Assembly (NCBI RefSeq): GCF_910594005.1
Contig: NC_057820.1
Coordinates: forward strand, 8,685,001-8,749,000
Reading direction: 5' to 3'
DNA length: 64,000 bases
From: Cervus elaphus
Taxonomy: Eukaryota > Chordata > Mammalia > Artiodactyla > Cervidae
Below are positions 53,078 through 63,773 of the stretch, in pieces (position 1 is the first letter of the stretch; each line of letters starts with the position of its first letter). A model generated the notes under the pieces. It had not been told where the DNA came from. It worked only from the letters and a program-made list of their open reading frames with translations, and did no database searches. A program made the translations under genes and the position numbers.

Positions 53078-54140
53078 AATTCACTGAGGTTTTGAATGAT
53101 TGATCGGTTGATTCATTATGCAGAGACCCCAGCACCCAGCATGGTGCTGGGATTATAGAATGAAGAGCAAGGCAGTCAGTGTTTCCTGTCCTCCTGCTGC
53201 GGCCACGTGAGTGAGATAGACAGGACATGTGAACAAGTGGAAACAGAAAGAAGCAGCAAACTCTGAGTGCTGTAAGAGCAACAAACGTGGGCTGAGATGT
53301 CAAATGGGCAAGAGCAGGACCCACGTTAGATGTTCGATTGACTGAGGAAGAGGTCCCTGAGGAGGTGACATTCGACAGACTGGAAGGTGGAGCAGTGAGG
53401 ATGGGTAATGAACTAAGGGGAGGGAAGAGCATGTGTGAAGATCCTGGAACAGGGGCTTCCCTGGCGGTACAGTGTGGGTAAGAACCCGCTTGCCAATGCA
53501 GGAGACACAGATTTGACCCCTGTTCTGGGAATATTCTGCATGCAGTGGAGCAATTAAACCGCTACACCACAAGGACTGAGTCTGTGTACCTGAAGCCTGT
53601 GCTCTGCAACAAGAGATGTGACTACAATAGGAAGCCTGTGTACCGCGGTGAAGAGTAGCTCTGCTGGCTACAGCTAGAGAAAGTTTGCACACATCAATGA
53701 AGTCCTGGCTTAGCCAAAAAAAGAGAAGGCCCTGGGGCAGGAGTGGGCTTGGAATGTCCCCTGGAGCAGAACGGAAACCAGTGCAGTATGTGTCCTGGGA
53801 AAGGTGGCCTGAATTGCAGAATGGAAGGACCTCAAATTTTGCTCAAAGGGTAATGAAGAGACGTTATGCAGAGGTGTGACATGGCGGATATTTTACAGCG
53901 TTATTTTGCCTGCTGGGTATAGATTGGACAGAGAAGGCCAGCGTGGAGGCCATTGCAACATAAGAGGCAAGAGATGCTGGTTGTCTGGATCTGGGTGTAG
54001 GCGCTGGAGCCAGATGTAGGTAGTGTTTTGGTGAACGATGGACAGAAGCCGTTGTGATTATTTGGAGGCAAGTGTGTCTGTGCTTGAGAGGGGAATGATT
54101 GTTGAGAGACCGAGAAGCATCAGGAACTGCTTGCATAGGT
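53078..54140 (-). repeat. L2 LINE, antisense, split by CHR
   Basis: 'cagcatggtgctgggattat' near 53138, 'cctgaggaggtgacattcga' near 53356, then after the SINE 'aaggccctggggcaggagtg' and 'aggcaagagatgctggttgt' near 53963. Reversed L2 order. Confidence 0.75.
53439..53741 (+). mobile_element. Longer CHR-1-type SINE with old 15-bp TSD
   Basis: The element is about 53454-53726: 'ggggcttccctggcggtaca', 'cttgccaatgcaggagacac', 'gaagcctgtgctctgcaaca', 'cctgtgtaccgcggtgaaga', 'ttagccaaaaaaagag'. L2-derived 'aagatcctggaacag' and 'aaggccctggggcag' flank it, 11 of 15 matching. Confidence 0.8.
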
Positions 54141-54271
54141 GAGAAGACATGAATGCTGCAGGCTGAGGGAAGGAGAATAGGGCTGGGGGCAGGGGGAACA
54201 GGTGCATGACTGGGGCAATAGATCTGTAAGGTTCTTGTAGGTGTTACATGTCTGAGTAACTTAGCCATCTG

Positions 54272-54820
54272 AATGGAAATGGAGACACAGACACAGAGAA
54301 TGGATCTGTGGACATAGCAGGGGGTGGAGAGGATGGAACCAATTGAGAAAGTAGCATTGACATGTGTACACTACCATGTGTGAAGTAGCTAGTGGGAAGC
54401 TACTATATAACACAGGGGGAGCAGCCTGGTGCCCTGTGATGACCCAGAGGGGCGGGATGGGGGAGTGGAAGGCAGGCTCAACAGGGAGGGGAGATATATA
54501 TATATATATTTACTCCACGTGGTTTGGGGGCTTCCCTGATGACTCAGACGGTAAAGAATCCGCCTGCAATGCAGGAGACCTAGTTTCGATCCCTGGGTTG
54601 GGAAAATCCCCTGGAGATGGGAACGGCAACCCACTCCAGTATTCTTGCCTGGAGAATCCCATGGACAGAGGAGCCTGGAGGGTTACAGTCCATGGAATCG
54701 CAAAGAGTCAGACACGACTGAGCGACTAAAGCTTTCACTTTCATAATCATGACTGATTTTCATTGTTGCACAGCAGAAACCAACACAAAATTGTAAAACA
54801 ATTATCCTCCAATTAAAAAA
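54272..54820 (+). mobile_element. Artiodactyl L1 3' end, sense, split by Bov-tA
   Basis: 'tggagacacagacacagaga', 'gagaaagtagcattgacatg', 'gtgggaagctactatataac', a TA run at 54495-54511, then after the SINE 'ttgcacagcagaaaccaaca' and 'ttatcctccaattaaaaaag'. Confidence 0.93.
54527..54744 (+). mobile_element. Bov-tA SINE nested in L1
   Basis: 'gggcttccctgatgactcag' head, B box shifted by one change ('agtttcgatccctgg'), body to 'gcgactaaagctttcacttt'. Confidence 0.95.
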
Positions 54821-54834
54821 GAGAGAGAGAGAGG
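54817..54834. repeat. (GA)n run
   Basis: 'aagagagagagagagagg' grown from the L1 A-tail. Confidence 0.9.
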
Positions 54835-54924
54835 AGATGATAGGCAGCTGGAGTGTGGGGAGAAGGCAGGGCTGGAAGGGTGAATTCGGACTCTACAGCT
54901 CCCAGGCAGATGGCACTTAACGTC

Positions 54925-55340
54925 TTAGGAAGAATTTCCGCTTCTGGCCAAGATGGAGTAACAGGAACCAAATTTACCCTCACATTCGAGAGAACAAAAA
55001 CATGGCTGGACTATCTGAATACTAGAGTCTTCATACATGAAACAGTTGACGGTGCGGGGCAGTGGTTCCCAAGAGTGGGCAAACACGTGACGTGGGCTGT
55101 GGTTTCCCCGGTTCCTGTCCAGAGAGTTTCCAGGGTGCGGCACAAGGATGGGGGAGCCAGGAAGGGTCGGAGGTCTCCCTGAGTCGAGATGACAGAGCTG
55201 GGAGTCCTGGAGGCCAAGGTGGACAGAATTTGAGTTGCAGAGAGGAGAGCTGCACAAAGGGCGTGGCTGACATGCAGGAGAGCCGGCTGGCCTCGTGATA
55301 GTCGGCTTGGCTCTGGGCAGTCCCCACAGCCTTCTCAGCC
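54925..55340 (+). repeat. Probable L1 5' UTR remnant
   Basis: 'cttctggccaagatggagta' (54942-54961) and 'ggaaccaaatttaccctcac' resemble the start of a mammalian L1, and the GC-richer text after it suits a 5' UTR. Sense orientation, about 105 bases after an L1 3' end. Confidence 0.5.
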
Positions 55341-55473
55341 TCCTTTCATGGGTGGAAGATTCTCTCTCAGCTCCAGGTTCCTCGCAGTGAGCCCAGCACG
55401 GGCCTCTTTGCCTTCTCACTTGTGAACTTCTGGCTGCTCCTTGCTGGCTTTTGGCTTAGAGCCTGCAGGTCTT

Positions 55474-55690
55474 GGGATTCCCGGTTGGCTCAGCTGGTAA
55501 AGAGTCTGCCTGCAATGCAGGAGAGCCTAGTTCGATTCCTGGGTCAGGAAGATCCCCTGGAGAAGGAAATGGCAACCCACTCCAGTATTCTTGCCTGGAA
55601 AACCCCATGGATGGAGGAGCCTGGCGGGCTACCATCCATGGGGTCGCAAAGAGTTGGACACGACTGAGCGACTTCACCTTTTCACCTTTC
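55474..55690 (+). mobile_element. Bov-tA SINE, full length
   Basis: 'gggattcccggttggctcag' head, B-box region 'tagttcgattcctgg', body to 'gagcgacttcaccttttcac'. Confidence 0.95.
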
Positions 55691-55889
55691 TTTGGGTCTC
55701 GCTTCCTCCCCAACTTATGGTTGTGTGTTTCTCTTCCCTGAGTGACTTGCAGGGTTCTAGACCTTGTTTTGAAATAGGATTATGTTTTGTAAAAGTCTTT
55801 TATATCTCACTGCGGTTTTTATTTTTTACTTTGAGAAGTAATGGAACGATCTCAAGGTTTTCTTCCTGGATACCAGCACTTGATCCACA

Positions 55890-56235
55890 TGGTTGATGTG
55901 TGATCTTCCTGGAGCTCTTGCAATACCCCTTCTTCCAGTTTTCTCTACCCCCGGGGCCATCCCACTCTCTTTGTGGGGTGCTCCAGGGCCCCATCCTTGG
56001 CAGTAGCCTCTCGTCCAATTGTGTTGTCACTGGTGCCTCATCATTGCCACAAACTCCAGCCAAGGGCCCCCTACTTGCACACCTACGGCGCTCGCAACTC
56101 AACACCTTCAAGATCAAACCCTATAACTTTCACCCAAACCTACTCTCCCACCTGTATTACCTAGTGTGCTAAATGGCACCCCATAAAACCAGATATTTAA
56201 CCCAGGAACCTGAGTGCTATCACAGATTTCTGTTT
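55890..56235 (+). repeat. L2 fragment, sense
   Basis: 'gcaactcaacaccttcaaga' near 56093, 'aacctactctcccacctgta' near 56136 and 'ggaacctgagtgctatcaca' near 56205 follow the L2 RT C-terminal coding text. Confidence 0.7.
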
Positions 56236-56989
56236 TCCTTCTTTTTTTTTTTAAAGTGGCACATCTAATAAATTGCTGTTTCATAAGCCCTACACCTGTA
56301 ACCTACATATATCTTGGTCTATTGGCTCTTGCCCTGAAGTTAAACTTGGCTTGAATTCATAGGGAAAAGAATCCAGCAGTTTGCAACCAAAAATGAAAAT
56401 TTAAAATAATTCTAACCTCTACTGAATTCTATATAAATTTAAAGAGAGGTTCCATTCATATTAAACAGCAAAACCTGAAATGTGCTTTCTGCATTTTTGT
56501 CTCTTTCTTTCTCTCTGTCTCTAGCTATTGCTCATTCACTCTGTCTATCTATCCATCTATCTTGTCTATCTATGTATCAATTATCTCCAAGCAATTCCTT
56601 TCTGCTTTTTCCTAAAAACTCTTCAAATACCACTACTTTTTACAAACCTAAGGATCTGTTATTTCCCCTTCTCTCCTTTTTTTATTTCACTATCTGCTCT
56701 GAACATTTTCTGATATAAATCAATCCCATAATTGTCTGTGCCTTTTAGATTTTTCTCCTAATCCATACCTCTGTTCAGCACCACAAGAGATCAAGAGTTG
56801 GGTAGATTCATGGATGTATCCAGAAGAGAGGGTATAAAAGAGGAAGAAGAAATTTATTTCTAATTTACTATTTTTCTTCCCTCATTGCCAAAAACTGAGT
56901 AAATTTCTTTCATATATATTCCATTTTCTCAATTTCTGTTGTAACAAGCATATCTCAGTGTCAAAAACTGAAGGGCCTGATGTATGTGT
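56236..56989. other. Unassigned AT-rich stretch with TCTA microsatellite
   Basis: 56538-56586 is an imperfect 'tctatcta/tctatcca' run. The rest is AT-rich with no recognised element. Confidence 0.45.
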
Positions 56990-57232
56990 GTGTGAAACTC
57001 GCTCAGTCGTGTCCGACTCTTTGTGACCCCGTGTACTATACAGTCCATGGAATTCTCCAGGCCGGAATACCAGACTGGAGTGGGTAGCAATAGTCCATGG
57101 AATTCTCCAGGCCAGAATACTGGAGTGGGTAGCCTTTCCCTTCGCCAGGGGATCTTCCCAACCCAGGGATCGAACCCAGGTCCCCCACATTGTGGGCAGA
57201 TTCTTTACCAGCTGAGCTACAAGGGAGGCCCG
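56990..57232 (-). mobile_element. Bov-tA SINE with internal duplication
   Basis: 'gtgtgtgaaactcgctcagt' to 'gagctacaagggaggccc'. The block 'agtccatggaattctccagg' to 'gagtgggtagc' occurs twice in tandem (57042-57091, 57092-57134); the first copy has an extra 'cagac'. The reversed B box 'ggatcgaacccagg' is intact. Confidence 0.94.
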
Positions 57233-57339
57233 GAAGGGCCTGCTATTTTCCCTCAATTGTAAGTGAACAGTTAAGCCCACCGTGGTTTCACTGATGCCAG
57301 GAGAAGACATAAATCTTACGGGGCAGAGACAAAGGACGA

Positions 57340-57760
57340 TGTGCAGTCAATTCCCTACGTGCAAATCTTCAAGTTGCAAACTTTAAAAGCTGTGAGCGTA
57401 CACTCCATCAGCATCAGGTGTGAGGGGAACGGCAGCTCGCCCTCCGTCTCCTGTTGCTGATGATCCTTCCGCTCTACCGTCTCCCGCCTCCGGTCAGTAA
57501 CTCTTCTTGCCTGTTCCCTCGATGCCAGTCCCTGTATGCCAGCTGTTGTCCTGTAGGTACTTTTCACAGCACTCTACTGTAAGATTTAGAATGCTCCATT
57601 TATTTTCAGATTGTTTGTTTTTTATTTGTGTGAAAAGTATTATAAACCCAATACTACATATATATATAGTACTATGTAGTTGACTGCATTAGTTGGGTAC
57701 CTATGCCAACTTTGTGGTACTTACGAACAAATTGGACTTACGAACACGTTCTTGGAAGAA
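57340..57760. repeat. Possible mammal-wide repeat, unnamed
   Basis: 'gtgcagtcaattccctacgt' near 57340, 'gtactatgtagttgactgca' near 57670, and 'acttacgaaca' twice at 17-base spacing (57720-57730, 57737-57747). I have a general impression of a repeated family but cannot name it. Confidence 0.3.
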
Positions 57761-58064
57761 AACTCATTTGTATGGAGAGTATTATTGTATTTCTCACAGA
57801 ATTAGCAGTAGCCAGAGGGCGAGGAATACTTGCCATTTCCCTGAACCTCAGTTCCCTCAGAATAATGCAGTGAGAGCTAGAAGACACTTGCACACATGGT
57901 GAGTACCCTGAGCTTGGGAACCCATATCCTCTATAACGGGCAGTAAACGTGCCTAATGCTCTTGTAGGAGGAGACAGAGGATCGGTTCTTCCTTCCTGTT
58001 TGCCATAAGCAAGCCTCTTTGTTCTCCAGGGAGACACTGTCTCTTCCAAGGCTGTTGGGTAGGC
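57761..58064. other. Unassigned sequence
   Basis: Nothing recognised. Confidence 0.4.
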
Positions 58065-58257
58065 AAAGCTCCCTTGTCACTCAGCTGGTAAAGAATCTGC
58101 CTGCAATGCGGGAGACCTGGGTTCGATCCTTGGGTTGGGAAGATCCCCTGGAGAAGGGAAAGGCTACCCACTCCAGTTATTCTGGCCTGGAGAATTCCAT
58201 GGATTGTATTGACCATGGAGTCGTAAAGAGTTGGACACAACTGAACAACTTTCACTT
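58065..58257 (+). mobile_element. Bov-tA SINE with intact Pol III boxes
   Basis: Head 'agctcccttgtcactcagct', A-box region 'actcagctggtaaag' and canonical B box 'gggttcgatcc' (58120-58130). Body has the 'ccatggattgtattgaccat' variant, ending 'ctgaacaactttcactttg'. Confidence 0.95.
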
Positions 58258-58344
58258 TGAAGATATAGTCCAGAACAGACAGAAATCAGTGCCTCACTCC
58301 CAAGACATGTGAAAACATTAGAGACTCCTGGAAAACTGTCTCCT

Positions 58345-58530
58345 CTAACCTCCTCTCATCACTGATGGTTGGAATATGGCAATATCTGCCCATCCGGCCA
58401 GGCTGTACCTGGCCTTGCTCTCTTCCAACCCATTCTTCCTCTGCTGTAAGAGCAACCTTTCAAAATGCAAATAGGATCATACAACTACCATTGCTTACAA
58501 CTTTCAATGGCTACTTATTTCCTCCAGAAT
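58345..58530 (+). repeat. L2 fragment, sense
   Basis: 'aacctttcaaaatgcaaata' near 58453, 'ggatcatacaactaccattg' and 'aactttcaatggctacttat' near 58499 match the L2 coding block before 'caatggctccc'. Confidence 0.75.
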
Positions 58531-58542
58531 CATTCCCTTTTT

Positions 58543-58815
58543 GTTGTTGTTGTTCAGTCGCTCAGTAGTGTCTGACTCTTTGGGACCCTCTGAACTGTAG
58601 GCTTCCAGGCTATTCTGTCCTCCACTATCTCCTGGAGTTTGCTCAAATTTATGCCCGTTGTCAGTGATGCTATCTAACCATCTCATCTTCTGCCACCCCT
58701 TTCTCCTTTTGCCTTCAATCTTTCCCAGCCTCAGGGTCTTTTCCAATGAGTAAGCTCCTCCCATCAGGTGGCCAAAGTATTTGAGCTCAGCTTCAGCATC
58801 AGTCCTTCCAGTGAC
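58543..58815 (-). mobile_element. BovB 3' end, older-type terminus
   Basis: 'gttgttgttgttcagtcgct' to 'gcttcagcatcagtccttcc'. It is cut at once by the start of another BovB. Confidence 0.93.
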
Positions 58816-60062
58816 TCAGTTCAGTTCAGTTCAGTTGCGCAGTCAAGTCTGACTCTTTGTGACCCCATGGACTACAGCACACCAGGCTTCCCTGTCCATC
58901 ACCAACTCCTGGAGCTTGCTCAAACTCATGTCCATCACATTGGTGATGCCACCCAGACATCTCAGCCTCTCATCCCCTTCTCCTCCCACCTTCAATCCCT
59001 CCCAGCATCAGGGTCTTTTCCAGTGAGTCAGTTCTTCTCATCAGGTGGCCAAAGTTTCAGCTTCAGCAGCAGTCCTTCCAATGAATATTCAGGACTCATC
59101 TCCTTTAGAATGGACTGGTTGGATCTCCTTGCAGTCCAAGGGACTCTCAAGAGTCTTCTCCAACACCACAGATCAAAAACATCAATTCTTTGGTGCTCAG
59201 CTTTCTTTATAGTCCAACTCTCATATCCATACATGACTACTGGAAAAATCATAGCTTTGACTAGATGGACCTTTGTTGGTAAAGTAATGTCTCTGCTTTT
59301 GAATACACTGTCTAGGTTGGTCATAGTTTTTCTTCCAAGGAGCAAGCATCTTTTAATTTCATGGCTGCAGTCACTATCTGCAGCAATTTTGGAGCCCTCC
59401 AAAATAAAGTCTGTCACTGTTTCCATTTTTTCCACATCTATTTGCCATGAAGTGATGGGACCAGATGCCACAATTTTAGTTTTTTGAATGTTGAGTTTTA
59501 AGCCAGCTTTTCACTCTCGTCTTTCACTTTCAAGAGGCTCTTTACTTCCTCATCACTTTCTGCCATTCGAATGGTATCATCTGTATATCTGAGGTTGTTG
59601 ATATTTCTCCTGGCAATCTTGATTCCAGTTTGGGCCTCACCTAGTGATGTATTTCACTCTGCATATGAGTTAAATAATCAGGATGACAATATACAGCCTT
59701 GTCGTACACCTTCTCAATTTGAACCAGTCCATTGTTCCATGTCCGGTTCTAACTGTTGCTTCTTGACTGCATACAGGCTTCTTAAGAGACAGGTAAAGTG
59801 GTCTGGTACTTCCATCTCTTTAAAGATTTTTCACAGTTTGTTGTTATCCCCACTGTCATAGACTTTAGTGTAGTCAATGAAGCAGAAGTAGATGTTTTTC
59901 TAGAATTCCCTTCCTTTCTGCTTGTTCCAGTGAATGCTGGCAATTTGATCTCTGGTTCCTCTACCTCTTCAAAACCCAGCTTGTACATCTGGAAGTTCTT
60001 GGTTTACATACTACTAAAGACTAGCTTGAAAGATTTTGGGCATTTCTTTAATGTGCCATATA
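58816..60062 (-). mobile_element. BovB LINE, 1.25 kb, antisense
   Basis: Starts with four 'cagtt' units, then runs collinearly through the C-terminal region, the RT palm and into the fingers ('cagcttgtacatctggaagt'). It ends near 'ggcatttctttaatg'. More diverged than the copy at 22.8 kb. Confidence 0.95.
58880..60062 (-). pseudogene. BovB ORF2 reverse transcriptase remnant
   Basis: The longest clean frame is 59471-59028 (147 aa), covering the region after the RT palm ('FPVVMYGYESWTIKKAE', 'RVPWTARRSNQ'). The Cys normally in 'MYGCE' is Tyr here. Upstream, the YXDD site (59576-59587) reads Tyr-Thr-Asp-Asp, keeping both Asp, but the frame is broken by stops and small indels in the thumb ('ccagcttttcactctcg' region near 59505) and fingers. 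Endonuclease is absent. Confidence 0.9.
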
Positions 60063-61029
60063 AAATATATTTTGATTCGAATTTTGTCCAGCTTTTCAGG
60101 CATCCTATGCTGAAAATTTGACATCCGAAAAATAAATAAAATTTTTCATTTAATAACAACTTTTGGACCTACCTCTACATGAGAAACAATTTACAGGTTC
60201 ATGGGCTTGAGACAAATTCTATAAACTACGTTATAAACTTGTTAACTTTTCTTGATGAAGATCATTTCAAATTCTGTGTGTACTGCTTGTGTGTGAATAT
60301 GTGTGTGTATGTGTGTGTGTGTTAATGACAGAACAAAGAAACTTAAAAAGAGAATTCTTCTGTAAGCCCAGCAAATGGGAGTGCATGTTCTATTTATTTA
60401 TTATTTTTTTCTGCAAGTATCTAGGCCTTGCAAAGATCAACTGCATTCGAACCTGTCTGCTGTCTGGTTCTCACAGTGACCTCTGGCTCTAATCTGCAAG
60501 TGGGGTTTAAAATCCCCCCACTCAAGTTCCCACAACTGTCCCTTCAGGGGCTTTGCATTTTCTCGCAGTCTGAGCTCTTTTAGACAAATGTCAGTTTTTC
60601 GTCATTAGCCTTGTGAGAATTTCTAGAAATAAATAAACAGTTTGGAGAAGGAAACTCACTCTGGGAGAGGAGAACGCGAGTCAGTGCCACACGGGGAGCA
60701 GGGGCCGAGACAAAGAACTCTTGGCTTATGTCCTGAGGCTTTTTTTTTTTTTTTTAATTTATTGAGAATTGAAGCTGGGAGTGGCCTTAGGGCTCTGCTT
60801 TCTGGCACCTGGAACAGAAGTCCATGCCAGGAAAGGGATGATAAAGCAACGTTTATGCAGAGCATTTATGATATATTGAAATATATAGTTGATTTTTATA
60901 ATGACTCAACGTTTATTGAATTTATGAGGGATTGTGGTATTTTGTAATTTTAAGAGAAACCCAGACCTCCCCAAATCTGTGCCTAACCTGAGCTGCCTTC
61001 TTGTTTCCCCTACAACTTATCAAAGATTT
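60063..61029. other. Unassigned, with TG microsatellite and T-run
   Basis: TG-rich run at 60288-60322; T-run at 60740-60755. The 101-aa plus frame at 60642-60947 reads through the T-run and is not protein-like. Confidence 0.45.
60288..60322. repeat. (TG)n microsatellite, interrupted
   Basis: 'gtgtgtg' blocks split by 'aata' and 'ta'. Confidence 0.9.
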
Positions 61030-61180
61030 ATTATTCCTGCTACTTACTGACTGGGTGATCCTGGGTGAGTCACCGCCCAGGCCTCAGCTTTCTACCCATA
61101 AAATGGGAATAATAAAATGATGGGGTTATTGTGAATATTGAAATAAAACAGGCAGCAATGTTATATGGAAGTGCATTTTA
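61030..61180 (+). repeat. MIR SINE
   Basis: 'tgctacttactgactgggtg' near 61038, 'gcctcagctttctacccata' and 'aaaatgggaataataaaatg' near 61100. Confidence 0.75.
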
Positions 61181-63569
61181 AGCTGTAAAATGATTTAAAA
61201 ACCTAGGATTTGTATTATTTGGCTCCTGAAGGCCTACTCTTCCTTCTTAGGCTTCTCTGCTTTGACCTCAGACTCTGGCAGATTTATACACATGGAGCAG
61301 AAGTCATGAACATTTATGTTTTGTTTTTCATCAACTGGGGCTGCAAATGGAAGTTTTCAAAAAGAGAGTTAAAATAAAAGCTTTGCTACTTTTCAAAACT
61401 ATACTAGGCAAGCGATTTTTTAAAGAAAAGAACTCTACGTGTAGCGTTAACTCCAGCCCTTGTCCGGGGATCATGTGAACTTGTGCTCATCATTGTCCAG
61501 ACCTGCCTCTTCATCAGGCCTTTGCTGGTCTGTGACGTCCTCAAGGAGAACATGGCCTTGGCATTCCCCCAGTTCAGTACATTGTGTGAGCTGGTGGGAG
61601 GGCAGTAGACGTTTGTTTTAGAAAATCAGTGGGCCTTGTGTTCTTCACCTTTGTACGATGAAGCTGGGACTATATCAGGATTCTTCTAAGTCAGGCTGGT
61701 GACTCATCGGTGGGTTTGGAGGAAGTTTTGTGGGCCACAATTAGCATTTTTAATTGCAATGGAAGGGAAGAGAGTAAATACTTAGACCGCACACAGTAGG
61801 GTAGATATTGCCTTGTGAAGCCTTTATTTCAGTTGTGTGTGTGTGTGTGGGCACGTGTGTGGGCACGTGTGTGGGAGGCGTATACACTGGTCTGGGTGTC
61901 ACTTCTCCCACCTCTAATGCCATGTGACTGCCACCGCCCTCGGTCCTGACATTTGGTTAATTCTTTGCATCTTCTCCTTCATTTGGTCCTCATGAGAACC
62001 TGGGCTGGGGATAGGACATTTTATTATATTACAATCTTCTTGTAGAGGAGGAGAGACTTAGATCCTCAACGCTTCCTTCTACAAGGGACTGTCTTTGTTT
62101 AGAGGAAAAACCTTTACATGAGACCTGGGAAGGATGCTGGGACCAGAGAAGATCTCCAGAAGAAAGGGCCAGATCCCCATCTCCTATGCAGGGAAGATGT
62201 TGAAGAAGTCTTGTGTGTGGGGAGAGGCTGGTGGGATTGCACGGGGGAGGGGCAATAGTGAGAGAGACATCCTTGATGGAAACTTGGAGAACACAGGCTC
62301 CTTAGTTGCTGCTGCTGTGCTTGGCATGAGCTGACCTTCTTCTAGGACTCCCCCCCCGCTTTAGTTACCATCTCTAGAAGTCATGAACTTCTTGCAGTGA
62401 CTGGATTTCTTGTGAAATCGGGCATGGAGTTGATTCCTGCATGGAGTTGTAGTGAAAGTCAAAGCAGAAACAGCCTGTGCGGATGAAGAGGGGTTACAGA
62501 CAGAGAGACTGAGGGTCAGAGAGGTCAAGGGATTGACTGGAAGCTGTCCATCAGTTTGGAGCTAGAAGAGATGAAGGACAAGACCACTCTACTCTGTTCC
62601 TTTGGGGAAAAAATTCAACTGATATATCTCTATGTGCTCTGGCCACCACCCAGTATTGTCTTGAGGCTCAAATGTGATGTTGCTTATAGAGGACTGGTCC
62701 ACTCATGAGTGAATGGAAAATGGTCAAGAAAGCCACAGGCTTCCTCAGATAGAGAAGGACATGCTTTTAGTTTCGTTTTGTTTCTGGGATAAAGGAAATA
62801 ACACAGAGTTGTTGACATACCCAGGGTGGGGCAGAATTTTCTGCTGGTGCTGATAATCAAGTGACCCATATTACACTTCCCACTGCTAACCTGCAGAGAC
62901 GAGTAGACAGGGTCATCCTCAGTGACAGACACCTTCAGTGGATACCTCCGTAAGCTGTCTAGAGGAAGACTAACAGGTGTCCGCAAGTTTCAACATGGCT
63001 GTCAGGAAAGCAGCAGTGAAGACCATAAAAATTCAGCCAGTTCCCCCCTCGCCTTCCCCATCCTACCCCCCACACACAAAGCAATTGCAGACAATGAGAT
63101 GGAGATTTCTTAGACAATTCAGTCCCAGAGTGAGAAAATGTGTGTTCCAATGCAGGTTGGGTTAAACTCAGATTCTCATGATGGAACAATGGGAGGACTG
63201 GAAACTGATGCCTTATCAGGGCAGCACAGATGGTACAGACCCTGAACGGGCTCCAATCAGAGGGCAGGGCTGCTGTCATCTAGCCTCCGGTGATGCTCCC
63301 CTTGGGGAAGCAGGGATCCTGCGGTGATGCTCACCTTGGGGAAATAGGGATAAGCATCAAGAAGTTTTGGGGAAATGCCTTCAATGAACTTTTCCCTTGT
63401 GACAGTCCCCCTCCACTCCCTTTTCTCCCCTTATTTCAACCAACCAAGAAATACTGCATGCAAAAGGAAGATTGCCGATGGGCATGCCTTTTGTTTGCCT
63501 GAGCAAGTTGGAAAACTCACAGACAGGGTTTGGAGCGTGCCATTGATGTACATCACATAGATTGTTAGA
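61181..63569. other. Unassigned 2.4-kb stretch, longest recent-repeat-free part
   Basis: No Bov-type or CHR SINE and no BovB between 60.1 and 63.6 kb. 61960-62075 ('ttggtcctcatgagaacctg') resembles a reversed MIR. The rest, including frames at 62684-63279, is unrecognised. If the window holds functional non-repeat DNA, this is a leading candidate on absence of repeats alone. Confidence 0.4.
61833..61875. repeat. TG microsatellite plus 12-bp tandem
   Basis: A TG run, then 'gggcacgtgtgt' twice, then 'gggaggcg'. Confidence 0.9.
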
Positions 63570-63773
63570 TTGTTGTTCAGCCCCTCAGTTGTGTCCAACT
63601 CTTTGTGACCCCATGGACTGCAGCACGGCAGGCTTCCCTGTCCATCACCATCTCCTAGAGCTTGCTCTAACTCATGCCCATTGAGTCAGTGATACCATCC
63701 AACCATTTCATCCTCTGTCACCCCCTTCTCCTCCTGCCTTCAATTTTTCCCAGCATCAAGGTCTTTTCCAATG
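63570..63773 (-). mobile_element. BovB 3' end, older-type terminus
   Basis: 'ttgttgttcagcccctcag' to 'gcatcaaggtcttttccaatg'. Confidence 0.94.

Noticed and set aside
58768..59487. 239-aa plus-strand frame
   Set aside because: It is the antisense of BovB ORF2, which is typically open in several frames on its reverse strand.
62684..63279. 100-aa and 106-aa minus-strand frames in the repeat-poor region
   Set aside because: No domain, and overlapping plus-strand frames are of similar length. Left as unassigned rather than called coding.
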